Shown one piece after another: positions 36,289 to 46,601 of a DNA stretch of 64,000 bases (position 1 is its first letter; every line of letters starts with the position of its first letter). This DNA comes from Oidiodendron maius Zn. Lineage: Eukaryota; Ascomycota; Leotiomycetes; Myxotrichaceae. Location: contig KN832871.1 of the NCBI GenBank assembly GCA_000827325.1, positions 186,001 through 250,000 of the forward strand, read 5' to 3'. Position numbers and translations under genes: made by a program. Below the pieces are notes generated by a model. That model was not told the origin of the DNA. It made no database searches and worked only from the letters and a program-made list of their open reading frames with translations.

Positions 36289-36627
36289 ACATGGCGGAAT
36301 TCTTGGCACTAGTTTTCTAGATTATAAGTCAAGAATCTTGATCCAATACTAAGAGTTCCCTGGATGTGCGATGTCCTCCATTTCCAGCTTCTATGTGCTT
36401 TTTGGGCCCATCATGAAGCACAGTTTTCACCAAGCAGGGGGTTAGTAGGGTAATTTCAAGCTCAATACAGTATCTATCTTCAATGTACAGTATCTAAAGA
36501 ACTGGAAACTCTATGCCAAGGGGAGTGGAAAAGAGGTAGTCCGAGATGGTCAAATCAGAAGGCCATCACTACCTCACCTAACGTACACTGTCCGTCCGTC
36601 TTCTATCTATAATACAATCCACCCCAT
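36289..36627. other. Convergent intergenic region RIX7-CYC1
   Basis: 339 bases between two gene ends. A direct repeat of CAGTATCT occurs near 36467 and 36487. Nothing else is recognised. Confidence 0.4.
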
Positions 36628-37424
36628 TCACTTCGTCTCCTCACGGAGGAAGCTACAAAATTGTCAGCATTGACCATATCAAGTTCTTTTCGGTTGAAAC
36701 ATACGTGATCAGGTCGTTCCGGTCCTTGTCCTTCTTAAGACCACCGAACGCCATCTTTGTGCCGGGGATGAACTTCTTGGGGTTCTCGAGGTAGTCGAAC
36801 TATAGTTTATGTTATTATGTGGCTTACAACTGCAAAGGAGAAGCTGTGGGAGCATACCAGAGTGTTCTGGTCCCAGGTGATGGCCTTCTGCTTGTTGGCA
36901 TCGGTATATTGGAAGCCAGCGACGGAACCAGTCTTGCGGCCGAACAGACCGTGAAGGTTAGGTCCGATCTTGTTTCCCTCGCCCTCCTTGAGGGTGTGGC
37001 ACTGGGCGCATCGGGTCTTGAAGAGGTTGGCACCCTTCTTAGCGTCACCTATGAAAGGATTGTCAGCAAGATGCTAATAAGTGCGTGCACGCAAGAGCAA
37101 AAATCCCTATATATATGCGCAACAGCCACGTGAACAAGATCACTTGTCATCAATGGGTGACAAGGTCGGACGCCTTGTCTCTAGTGTGCCATCTGGAGGC
37201 AATCGTCAGAGCGTTCATAGCGACGACGAAGCTTGCAAGCATCAAACAATCGGCACATTAGGCCCGTATCAACACTCCGCACCCATAGCCACGTCTCTCA
37301 TGCTTGAATCGCGCCTGCACGTATCCAATGGCAGATTTTGTATGGTGGTGATGTAAATGGTTTCCAGTCGTATGGCGAGTGAAGACGAAAAGGAAATATA
37401 TTGCCTACCTTCCGAGAATGGCAT
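36628..37424 (-). CDS. CYC1: Cytochrome c
   Basis: Soluble haem protein of the mitochondrial intermembrane space that carries electrons from complex III to complex IV. Exons 37424-37409, 37048-36858, 36799-36705 and 36652-36628 give 108 residues. The first exon is 16 nt (MPFSE plus one base), followed by a 360-nt intron, the longest in this gene. Key residues are the haem motif [25 protein letters not shown], and the Met ligand in [10 protein letters not shown]. The tail is NDLITFLREETK. A CCAAT box and a CACGTGAC element lie in the divergent promoter shared with the next gene, consistent with HAP-complex control. Confidence 0.97.
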
Positions 37425-37850
37425 GTTGTCTGATATAAGGATCGGTTGGAAAAGGATAGATAGGAGGAAGATAAGAAGTGAGTGTGAGTGTGAGTGGGAT
37501 TGCTTATGCTCTAAAACAAGAGAGAGATCTTGGGAGGAAAAACACTCAGAAGTCGGTCATTCTTAAACTTTTCCTTTACGAGCACCAGCCACAGTTTGGC
37601 TTCGCCTCACTTGCTTATACCCACCAATCAGGAGACCGCCATTCCTCATCTCCTCGGTAAAAGTCGGGAAATGGAAGATTCGGTGCCTTTGTTCCATGGC
37701 ACGTGACACTACGGCACAGCACCTGACAGAACTAACATGGAAGTTCCAGCCGGTCTCCGTAATCACCGCGCAGAAGAGAGAATTAGTTTTGTCCAACGCT
37801 CGAGCTTTATATGGCCAGAGCAGACCACAGTACAAGGTCAGTTCTCCAAT
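37425..37850. promoter_or_regulatory. Divergent promoter of CYC1 and a mitochondrial membrane protein gene
   Basis: 426 bases between divergent starts. It contains CCAAT at 37624-37628 (about 200 bases from the CYC1 start) and CACGTGAC at 37700-37707. CCAAT is the HAP/CBF complex target and HAP control of cytochrome c is known in fungi; the site's use here is inferred. An in-frame ATG at 37737 could extend the plus-strand protein. Confidence 0.5.
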
Positions 37851-38651
37851 ATGTCGCTCACCATGTCAATTCCTCGCTTCCTGCTTCCCCAACGGGGCCT
37901 CATATGGCGGGCACGTCTCCCAGCTCCATCCGCAACCTCGCGAACCATCCGCCATGCCTCGAACAAAACGGCACCCAAAAAGAAGAGCTCCAAGCCGCTC
38001 GTGCTTGAGAAACCCACCAAATTCAATCCACCCTCCCATGGGTCTAGGTTGCCCAGAGAGACACCGAGATACCCAGGTCCTCAATTGTCAGCCGAAGACA
38101 TAGCCATGCAGAAGACCAATAAATATCCCTCGATGATGCCGCCAGATGGCTCTTTCATGCACTGGTTCTTGACCAACAAGGCCTTACACATGTACATTTC
38201 ACTCGTACGTCGCTCCAGTTCATTCTCAAGACTCTGCCTTTGCTGACTCTGGTCTCAGACCACACTCTTCACGCTCGCTGGCATAGTATTTGTGACGAAT
38301 TTCCAGCGCAACTCTCCCTTCGCGGATATGATTCCGCCCTGGCAGGACCTCTTCCTGCACCCCATGAACTATTCAAGACGGTGGCTCGAGATCCTCCGTC
38401 TCAATGCCGCCCGTACAACAGCTGAGACGGACGCGCGGAGGGCGCGGAAGGTGGATGATGTTGCGAAGAGAGCGCAGTACAGAAAAGCGCACGGCTTGGA
38501 TAAAGACGACGGCTTTGGAGGCTGGACCGTGAAGAACGATCAGGAGCTTCTAGACGCGGTGATGCCGCCTACTGTGAGTGTGTCGGTGGAGGCCGATGCA
38601 GAGTCGATCAAAGAGAAGAAAAAGTTGAAGAAGTGGTTGGGAATTTGGTAG
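37851..38651 (+). CDS. Conserved-looking mitochondrial inner-membrane-like protein, function unknown
   Basis: Exons 37851-38204 and 38259-38651 give 248 residues. The N-terminus (MSLTMSIPRFLLPQRGLIWR) is basic and amphipathic, like a presequence. After a Lys/Pro-rich segment come YPSMMPPDGSFMHWFLTNKA, a TM helix split by the intron (MYISLTTLFTLAGIVFVTNF) and a soluble part (SPFADMIPPWQDLFLHPMNY, RRWLEILRLNAARTTAETDA). The tail is charged (KEKKKLKKWLGIW). I recall similar proteins in filamentous ascomycetes without a known role but cannot name one. Sharing a promoter with CYC1 fits a mitochondrial function. Confidence 0.82.
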
Positions 38652-38732
38652 GAGAGCGTGGGAGTTTCAGGGTTACTTTATTCTGCAGGACGAATACAGA
38701 CATAGTATCTCTGAATTGTATATACTGTACAA

Positions 38733-39907
38733 CTAGCCCAATTCTACTGCATCTAGACCATCCAGGACCTCTTCTGCGACGCCACCTGGCTCTAATAATC
38801 TCTGTATCATGAGAGCAATGAGTTTCCGCTGAGCCCCGCCTCTCGGAGGTTGCCAAACGCCCTCCTCCTCTGTCGTTTCTCGCTGGTTCGCAGCCTGCTC
38901 CATCGTCGCCGGGGCTGCTCCTCCCGTAGCCGTGTTCTGCGTGTTGGGTATACCAGGATGCGTCAATCTCGACGGGGGATCTATAGTCCTCACAGCCAAC
39001 ACTCGAACATCCCTCCTGCCCTTCCCTGGGTCAATCTCCATACTCCCCTCCTTGGCATCACCAGCAACCCTCTCCCCAACAGATACGGCCAAGACGGCCT
39101 CGGCCACAGCAAGCTCCTCCTTGCAGGGATCAAAGATGATGTTGTCCTTCACCGCCATGACGAGCAACGTGACTGGAGGTCGTTGATGTGCTCCTCGTGG
39201 CGCCCGTGGATACAGGAATACAGACTCTTCCCAGTCATCATCGAATAACGGGTCCTCATCCGCCTCAGACTTCAATTTCGGGAGCCGTGTCGATAGGAGC
39301 GCGAGGTGCGTGGTGAGAGAAAGGAGGGGAAGGGGATATGAGAGTGGTTGCGAGAGGAGTAAAATCTATGTCAACATTAGTATCAACATTTTCACCTCCA
39401 TATGTTACGTGGTAATGGGAAGGAGCATCTTACATCCAAATACAACTTCCAGTGAAACCTTCTGTTGATGTACAACCGCCGCGCAAACTGCACATCCGCG
39501 ACCAGAGCTTCGCTGAGCATAGCCGCCAAGAACACCGGCATAGGATCATCATCCCTAAATCCAGGAATCTCAACTGTTAATTCTACCCACTCATTCAGTC
39601 CCATCTCCCCCTCGTTATCATCTTCATCGACATCTCCAGCAGTATCTAACTCGTCATAAGAGTGATAACTCGACCGCGACTTCTCAACCTCTGCTTTCAC
39701 ACCTACGATGGCCTCTGTTCCGTCAGCAAAGCAGATCCGTGCGCTGCCGTTCGTGCCCGGGAGAATATTGGTCTCAGCGACCAGAGGGCGGAATTGGTTT
39801 GCGGTGCGAAGGTCTGGTCGGACAGGAGGGGTCAGGGAGAGGGAAGTGTGTAGGTAAGAGAGCTCTGCCGGGCTGAGGAGGACTTGGTGCGTAGCAGACG
39901 GTGCCAT
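38733..39907 (-). CDS. RRP42: Exosome core subunit Rrp42 (EXOSC7-like)
   Basis: RNase PH-like, catalytically inactive ring subunit of the RNA exosome. Exons 39907-39434 and 39365-38733 give 368 residues. Matches include the N-terminal HQVLLSPAELSYLHTSL, RPDLRTANQFRPLVAETNIL, GSARICFADGTEAIVGVKAE, and second-half DPLFDDDWEESVFLYP, VTLLVMAVKDNIIFDPCKEE LAVAEAVLAVSVG. The intron removes 68 nt between LYLD and ILLLSQPLS. A serine/acidic insertion sits at about residues 85-110, and the Gly/Pro-rich insertion at about 290-330 looks disordered. RNase PH catalytic residues are not expected in this subunit. Confidence 0.9.
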
Positions 39908-40216
39908 TGGGGGGAATCTGAAGTGCAACCGCTCTGCGTCGCGTTATGGACGAGCTCTTGTGTGCGGATGTTGTAGGATGCAGGTACAAAAGCTCATCTT
40001 ATCGCAAACATGGAATTTCTCCAGGCCCGACTTTTACCCGGCGAGGCTGAGATTCACGTACGTCGTACAGGGAGAGAAAGCTGCGGCGGCTTTAGGCTAC
40101 CGTCAACCTCCCTGAAGGAGTTGATTCCCTCATTTAAACAATTACACTGCTCTTTTACTCCAGCTGGCTCCCTTTCCGTCTTATTCAATATACCCTCTCC
40201 AGTCTAACCCGCCAGC
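39908..40216. promoter_or_regulatory. Divergent promoter RRP42 and small TM gene
   Basis: 309 bases between divergent starts. The part just before 40216 is pyrimidine-rich on the plus strand. No specific element is recognised. Confidence 0.35.
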
Positions 40217-40853
40217 ATGTCTTCGCTCACCCTTGGACAGCAGATGCTGCGCACAGCAAGCATCTTCCAGGCAATCGCTGCCATCTGCACAGCTCTCATC
40301 CAAGGATCGTGGCTCGTAGATCTGTTCTATCGACAATGGGCCAACTACAGCCTATACGATTGTCTGTTCGTCCTCCCTATCCTCTCAAATCACTTGCCTT
40401 TCTGACATGCAATTCCTACGCTCAGGACCGCGGCGTGCACAACCCTGCTCGCCATCGCCATACTTTTCAGCATCCTAGTCTCGCGCAACTCGCACAATAC
40501 GCCTTTCTCGATTATGTGCTTCGAGTGCGTGAAGACTGTGAGCGCCACGGCACTCTGGCTGTGGCTGCTCCTGGACTCTATGTTTGGCCCTAACAGATGG
40601 AAGCCTAATAAGCCTGAGGATAGAGAAAAGAGGGTGACCCTGTCTGCCGTTAGCGTGCTGCTCTTACTGTAAGTTTGTTTCATATTTAGGAACTGGTCTT
40701 CCCCAGAGAGGTGAACGCTAGTCATGGCTAAAGCACTACAGAGTTGGATTTATCCCGACTGCGGTGTTTGCGTATTATAACTATAGGCATCATGGGAGAG
40801 CTGTTGTCGACGAGGAGCAGGACGGCGAAAGAGCCCCACTACTTCAATCTTAG
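40217..40853 (+). CDS. Small multi-pass membrane protein with C-terminal dileucine motif
   Basis: Exons 40217-40365, 40426-40668 and 40742-40853 give 167 residues. Four hydrophobic segments are seen: IFQAIAAICTALIQG, CTTLLAIAILFSILVS, TVSATALWLWLLLDSMFG and LSAVSVLLLLVGFIPTAVFA. The cytoplasmic-type tail ends DEEQDGERAPLLQS; ERAPLL is a classic acidic-dileucine sorting signal ([DE]xxxL[LI]), suggesting an endosomal or vacuolar membrane. The first donor is GTTCGT at 40366, chosen because the earlier GTCTGT would create a stop. I do not recognise the family. Confidence 0.75.
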
Positions 40854-41166
40854 CGAGGGGGAGGGGTTGGATGTGCTGCTGACAAGAACCTCATCCATCA
40901 CATATCTTCCTGCATATGTTGTCTCATGTCCTATTCATGATATTGCATCCTCCTAATAGGATCTTCATTAGTCACCTCTCTGTATATGCGCCGTATTGTG
41001 CAAGCTTTGAAATCAAAGCTTGTTTCGGAGCTTGCATTCCTCCATGAAAGTCTCCGAAGGCAGGGCTAAATTAACCCACGCTACAGTACTAAATAGATAT
41101 CAAATCACGAACACAATAATCATATTCCTCCCTTTATAATTTCTTCCCGAAGAATCTTTGCCCGTA
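40854..41166. other. Intergenic TM gene-SDR
   Basis: 313 bases between tandem genes, A/T-rich toward the SDR start. An inverted repeat (AGCTTTGAAATCAAAGCT at 41009-41026) could fold into a short hairpin near the upstream gene's 3' end. Nothing else is recognised. Confidence 0.4.
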
Positions 41167-42366
41167 ATGAATTTCCCTCGCATGGTATGGAACAACCACT
41201 TTGGCCTCCCGGCCTTGCCTCCTCCCGGCACCTTTAAAGATCAGACCATCCTCATCACAGGGGCATCTGGGGGGTTGGGTTTAGCAACGGCCATACATTT
41301 CGTCAACCTTGGCGCGGCCAGCGTGATTATTACCGCTCGCACCCAGGCCAAAGGAGATGCCGCCAAGGCACTCATTGAAGAGCAGACGCGGTCGAAAGGC
41401 AAGGGCATAGTCAAAGTCATGGAGCTTGAGATGGGTACATATTCTAGTACCAAAGCCTTCGCGGATAGAGTCAAAGCGGAAGTGAAGACCATAGACTACG
41501 TCCTGCTAAATTCTGGCATTCTGAATAACAAGTACAATCTCGGACGGGAAGGGTACGAAGAATCTATCCAGATCAACGTGCTTTCATCTGCGCTTCTAGG
41601 CCTCCTGTTACTACCTTGGATCAAAGTTGCTGGAAAGGGGAGGGCCCATCTTGGTGTTGTAACCAGTGGCCGACATAGGGCTGTTGATATTGACGGAGCA
41701 TTTCCCCAGCAAAATATCCTGGAATTCTTCAGCCAAGAGGAGAACTTCCCTGGAGGGCAGATGTACCCTATAAGCAAACTACTGGAGCAGTATATTGTGA
41801 ATGAACTGGCCAAGCTGGCCGTTGGTCCTGATGGAACGTATGTACAGTCCCCTTCTCTCTCCAGAGCACGTTCTATCTCTAATAAGGTCCAGGCCACAAG
41901 CAATTGTCAACTCTATGTGTCCGGGTATGACGCTTTAGTATTTAACGTGCTCAATAGGCTAATTCTTCCTCTCCTAGGACTAGTCGCTACTGATCTGGGC
42001 CGGGCGTATATGACCGGCCCTATCATCACCTTCTTCGCGAATCGCGTGATAGCTATTGTAGCAAAGTCAAGTGAAGGTGGTGCCCGAACACCGGTCCTCG
42101 CGGCTCTGACTACCTCCGTTGAGAATGGAAAGTATATTACCCACTATCAGTCTGACAAAGACTACAAAATGTAAGAAAACGCCTCTGAACTTGACATGTA
42201 CCTGTGTTTTGCGGGTCACCTCTGACTTGAAAGTAACAGTGCGGCTGAAAAATCTGTCTTCGGCGAGAGGGGACAGAAGATGCAAGCACAAGTATGGAAG
42301 GAGGTCATAGGCATCCTGGCAGAAAAGGTTCCTGAAGTGAAGGATATTGCGAATTTAGTAGCATAA
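41167..42366 (+). CDS. Short-chain dehydrogenase/reductase
   Basis: NAD(P)-dependent oxidoreductase of the SDR superfamily; substrate unknown. Exons 41167-41837, 41887-41924, 41978-42170 and 42240-42366 give 342 residues. Motifs: cofactor loop TGASGGLGLA (TGxxxGxG), NSG in the NNAG position (VLLNSGIL), catalytic Ser in GVVTSGRH, and YPISK (YxxxK) at about residue 200. The third exon continues MCPGLVATDLGRAY, the usual post-catalytic PG motif. Exon 2 is only 38 nt. The last exon adds FGERGQKMQAQVWKEV. No biosynthetic neighbour suggests a cluster. The start at 41167 was chosen because the frame upstream has no further ATG. Confidence 0.9.
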
Positions 42367-42481
42367 CGACATTTGTTGTGTCTTTGTATTATAATGAAGC
42401 CTAGAAGCCAGAGCTATGGCCTCTCTAATTCCAACATAGTTAACAACCCCTGTCCTTCACATCTTTGCGTTGGATCCAGTA

Positions 42482-44413
42482 TCAGCCAAAGCTCACTATC
42501 ATCTCTCTCGAAAGCTCCACACCCACGGCAGCTACCAGGTCTGCAATTATGCCTTTAATGGAATGGGGCTTGTCGATGTCACTCTCTTCCCAGCCCACGA
42601 GGTCGCAGGCCTCGACTTCTAAGCCGCGTACACGAATGCTAATGTGGTCGAGGTCGACTTCGTTCAAGAGTTGGGTGCGGGTTAGGATGCCTGGCATGGA
42701 ACGAGCGAAAAGGGGGAGATCTGCGTTCGAGAGGGTATTCTCGTCATCGGAGTCATCGGAGTCAACATCCATGTCTTCAGTAGTTGCGGAACGAGCCTCT
42801 TCTGATGGCTTCTCAGAAGAAGGCTCACATGACAAGTTCAGATACTCATTCTCGTCTAATCTCCTTTTCATATCATCGTTCAAGGGGCTCCAGGTGTAGG
42901 TTTCCGGGTCCAGCAGGAACTGGGGAGAATAATCTCCCTTGTACCGCATCTTCACGCAGCTGTGGATGTAAAAGCCTGCATACCACCATCTGTAGCCTTC
43001 CTCATGTGCCACAGCGATCTCTCGCAAAGCACCCAGCTTTCCAAAGTTGTGCTGATGCACAGACTCATGGTACATGAAGTACACCGCGCTGACGCACTGC
43101 GGCAGCAGGTCTAAGACCCCAACAGCCACCAGCTTCCCATCGAGCCTGTAGCACTGGTGATACGACCCTAGCTGCCGCACTCGCCCGTCCACGGTCTGCT
43201 GGGTTCGGGCAAGCGGGGATGAGCAGAGAAAGTTCTTGAAGCCATGTCTAGTGATGCGGCTAGGAGGGTCGTTGTGGACGACGCGCTGATAGTTTTCAAA
43301 TAAGGCGTATTTCTCCTCCGTAAAGCCGCTCGGCTCGAGCGTGACCGTTAGGGCGTGGGATGGATCTGGGGGCGTGGGAATCTCTGCTTTTTCAGCCTCG
43401 TGTATGCGATCGAGCAGATCAAAATCGGTGTTGCGTCTCCTAGCCTGGTCGCGTGACCGAGGATACCGCCTGGCAGCCTCCTTGATATAGGGATCTCCTA
43501 GGACATACTTATTGAAGCGATTCAGCGCTTGGCGCTGGTCCTTGGCAGCACGAAAGGCACTCGCATCCAGACGGATGGTATACTGTGGACAGCAAGAGGC
43601 AAGCTGGTCTGGCTTATACAACAGTGTTCCGGAACGCCGCCACCCACGATCGAGGAGCGATAGATAGAAGGCGGGCTGCAGTGTGGAGGCGGAGACGTAG
43701 TAGGAAAAGCCTGAAGGGGACGAAAAAGCAAGTTCGCGTCAGTCCCGCACGATGCTTGAAAGCGCAAGTGGCACTGATACCCAGAGACAGACGCGGGGGG
43801 CGGCGTGTGGGGAGAGCGCGAGAGGAAATGGAAAGAGAAACGAAACGCTGCAGCACTCTGACAAACAAGGAAAGGGAATTACGCTTTGGGGGAACTGGCA
43901 ACTGACTTCCGTTGGTCTTGTGGCAATAGCCACAGGTGTGGTCCCGATAGCCTGGAGCCAGTCAGTGAAATTTGATTATTATTTTTTCATGGCTGAACAG
44001 TAAGACACCGGACCGCTCCAGCAGGACAAAACAGCAAGTAGCAGCAGCAGACAGAGTGAGGGAAAGCATGCGGTGGGTTGAAAAGGGTTGATATGCAAGT
44101 CATTTCGTTAAGTCAGCAGCGCCGGCGCGGCGAGTTGTGGTCTCGCACACCACGCCGGACGGCATCTAGGGCACGCAGGAGCTGCCCTCTGCAGGATCGG
44201 CCTCGAGCGAGAACGATCTCAGGCCCGCTGGGTCCTCTGCCGTGGCCGTGGAGAGAGTGGGGTGTCCGCTCCAGGGCCGGTAGCGAGTGGTTCTCCCACG
44301 GGCAGAATCAATTGGCAGTGGGCCAGACGGTGCAGGGCGAGCAGCGCAAGGAAGTAGAAGTGGCACTCACCAATGGGCGTCAGCAGGGCCGGCGGCGGGC
44401 GGGGGGACTGCAT
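42482..44413 (-). CDS. ATE1: Arginyl-tRNA--protein transferase Ate1
   Basis: Transfers Arg to N-terminal Asp/Glu (or oxidised Cys) to make Arg/N-degrons. Exons 44413-44371, 43951-43907 and 43710-42482 give 438 residues. The first two short exons were found by eye: ALLTPIG joins to GYRDHTCGYCHKTNGS, then to FSYYVSASTLQ, which rebuilds the conserved N-terminus with its CGYC pair; a second CC follows (LASCCPQYTIRLDA). These cysteines form the known Ate1 iron-sulfur or metal site. Later motifs are GSYHQCYRLDGKLVAVGVLD, CVSAVYFMYHESVHQHNFGK, WWYAGFYIHSCVKMRYKGDY and LLDPETYTW. Introns of 419 and 196 nt are long for this window. The tail is an acidic, Ser-rich insert before a variable end. Confidence 0.92.
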
Positions 44414-46019
44414 GTTGCGGGTTGAAGGGTCGTTGAAGGGACCAGATGGAAAGGCGAAGAGGGAGTTGGCGAGAGGGAAGGAAGCGACGGCAGTAGTTGT
44501 GAATGCAGCTAACGAGGAGGGTAAATAAGACAGCAACTCTATGCAGGTATGCACGCCGCGCTGCTGGAGGCTGGAAGCGGATTACCCAAGAGAGGAAAGC
44601 CAGCGATAGCTTTGAGTTGTGGTGGTTTGAGTTGAGTTGACGTGGGACCGAAGAGCCATGTGAGCTAGGGGTCCGGTCAAGAGCGGGAGGCCTATATACC
44701 GAGGTGAATCAGGAGATGTAGGTGCTGAACGCGTAGCTGTAGTGAATACCTAGGTAGGCAGCTACACGGCAGAAAGATCTTGACGATAGTCGAATAGGCA
44801 GCCTCAAAAACGGGGGGCGAGGGGGGAAAGAAGCAATAAAAATTCTCCCTATGTGATTTCTTTACGCAGGCCTTCGCCGCCATCACCTCTCGTAACTGCC
44901 TGCGCCTGGCTCTATATACTGCATCTGGACACCCGCTCGATGCGCTTCTCGATCGGGATGGCTTGACCGCATGGGATATGTACGGTACTTGGCAGCGCAT
45001 GAAATGTACATACAGTCCGTCTCTCCAATGCAGCAGACAGGCATCTCCAGTACGTCCAGCAGCTTGGCCTTAGACGAGCCAACCTACATGCGCATCTCAA
45101 CCCCCACCTCTTCTGTTCCTGTTCTCTAATGCTTCGACACGACGGCGAGTACGTCAAGGCCCTCGGCGCCCATGGCCCATCGGCTGGTAGGTAAGGCCCC
45201 TTTGACATTTCCCTCCGTGACTGCACCGTTACGAGCTAAGGTGGGTAAGCCGTCCCAGGCGCTCCGAACGGCGCCAGAGGCAGCATAGCACTGTACCCCT
45301 ACGGTAGCAGCGGGGACGGCTGGATCTGGCTTTTGAGGATGACACGAATCGAAGGCGGACTTCCCTAGCAGCGGCGACGGAGTACCCGTACACCTCTGTC
45401 CAGATTCCATTCCATGCCTCTTTCCTGGCCCGGTTTCCGGGTGCAGGTCCTTCTGCAGGTCTGCCCTCCCCCCACATCCTCAAAGGGCACGAGACAAGGG
45501 ACTCGCAACGCCCAGCGAGAAACACTCGCCCGGGGAGAAAAAAAAATAAGGGGTCCATGTCCTGCTGCTGGTGCCTCTGATATCACGGCGCCGGCCTCCT
45601 CCTGGTTGTGGATCTCTTCTTCAATTTTCTTTCTCGGCCCTTCCAAGTCGCTCTCAGCTCGCGGTGTGCTGCCACCGCCAAACCGCCATCTGCCTCAGCA
45701 GCCTTCAAACTCAGCCAACCTCGTGTCACGGTCACTCGATCGTCCGACAATTACTCATCTCTTCTTTTAACAACCTCAGCCTCGCCCTCTCTCCATCTCT
45801 CTGGCAACTCTTGCTCTTAGCAGAGAAACCCCCTTCTTTGTGGTTGCTGTTCGATTACCTGTCAACCCCACTAGAGAATGACGCTTCCCGAGCTCTAAAA
45901 AAAAACGCGGATCCCTTTCTCCCCAGCCGAACTTCCACATCAGAAGTTCCAGCCTTTCCTTTCCCATTGTGCCTCAACCAGAGTGCATGCACCATTCGCA
46001 GGTGAAGCCCGGCTTCATC
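44414..46019. promoter_or_regulatory. Divergent 1.6 kb region ATE1-Nudix gene
   Basis: No gene is supported. It is purine-rich near ATE1 (plus strand 44430-44700) and pyrimidine-rich near the Nudix gene (45450-46000), which fits opposed leaders. Open frames across it come from composition. Confidence 0.45.
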
Positions 46020-46601
46020 ATGGCGTCGAGTCGCTCTATGGAGTCTCGAACGGGCAGAAGTAAGCAGCGTAAGTCCGGCCTTCTACTCCTAAAGGCCGAT
46101 TCCGGCAAACTTGTGGCGACTTCCTGCGCCAGCGAGGTCGACATGCTCTTATGCTCACGTATTTCTCCTCCTCTAGGGTACGGCGATGCTGGAGAGCGGC
46201 TTGTTGCCGGCGTGGTGCCATTAAATCAGTCCAGAACCCACGTCCTCCTCATCCAGTCAACCCGACGAGCCGGTTGGGTGCTCCCTAAAGGCGGCTGGGA
46301 GACCGACGAGACCTGCACCGAAGCTGCACAGCGCGAGGCGTGGGAGGAGGCTGGAATCGTGTGCAGCGTCGACTACGACCTGGGCCAGGTGGTCGAGGCG
46401 CGGACGCCGAAGCAGATCTCAAAGAATGCGCCCAAATCACTGTACCAATTCTACGAGGTGACAGTGACAAGGGAAGAGAACGACTGGCCGGAGAAGCACA
46501 AGCGGAATCGCAGGTGGGCGACGTACGCCGAGGCGAGAGAAGCCATGTCGAGTCGCCCAGAATTGTTAGAAGCTCTTGAGCGCAGCACCCTCTTGCGGTA
46601 G
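46020..46601 (+). CDS. Diphosphoinositol polyphosphate phosphohydrolase (Nudix), Aps1/Ddp1-like
   Basis: Hydrolyses diphosphoinositol polyphosphates and diadenosine polyphosphates. Exons 46020-46068 and 46177-46601 give 157 residues. The Nudix box is exact: GGWETDETCTEAAQREAWEE AGI (Gx5Ex7REUxEExGU). Upstream are GERLVAGVVPL, HVLLIQSTRRAGWVLPKGG; downstream EVTVTREENDWPE and RRWATYAEAREAM. The intron 46069-46176 is a multiple of three and contains no stop, so the unspliced message would add 36 residues between SKQR and YGDAGE; family comparison supports splicing. An in-frame ATG at 45987 could add 11 residues at the N-terminus. Confidence 0.92.
   Translation: MASSRSMESRTGRSKQRKSGLLLLKADSGKLVATSCASEVDMLLCSRISPPLGYGDAGERLVAGVVPLNQSRTHVLLIQSTRRAGWVLPKGGWETDETCTEAAQREAWEEAGIVCSVDYDLGQVVEARTPKQISKNAPKSLYQFYEVTVTREENDWPEKHKRNRRWATYAEAREAMSSRPELLEALERSTLLR

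Noticed and set aside
41158-42366. SDR as part of a secondary-metabolite cluster
   Set aside because: All neighbours are housekeeping genes and no synthase, transporter or pathway regulator is nearby.
44010-44069. Alternative ATE1 start at 44069 (MLSLTLSAAA)
   Set aside because: It needs a weaker donor and gives no family-like sequence, whereas the exon at 44413-44371 supplies the conserved LLTPIG before GYRDHTCGYC.
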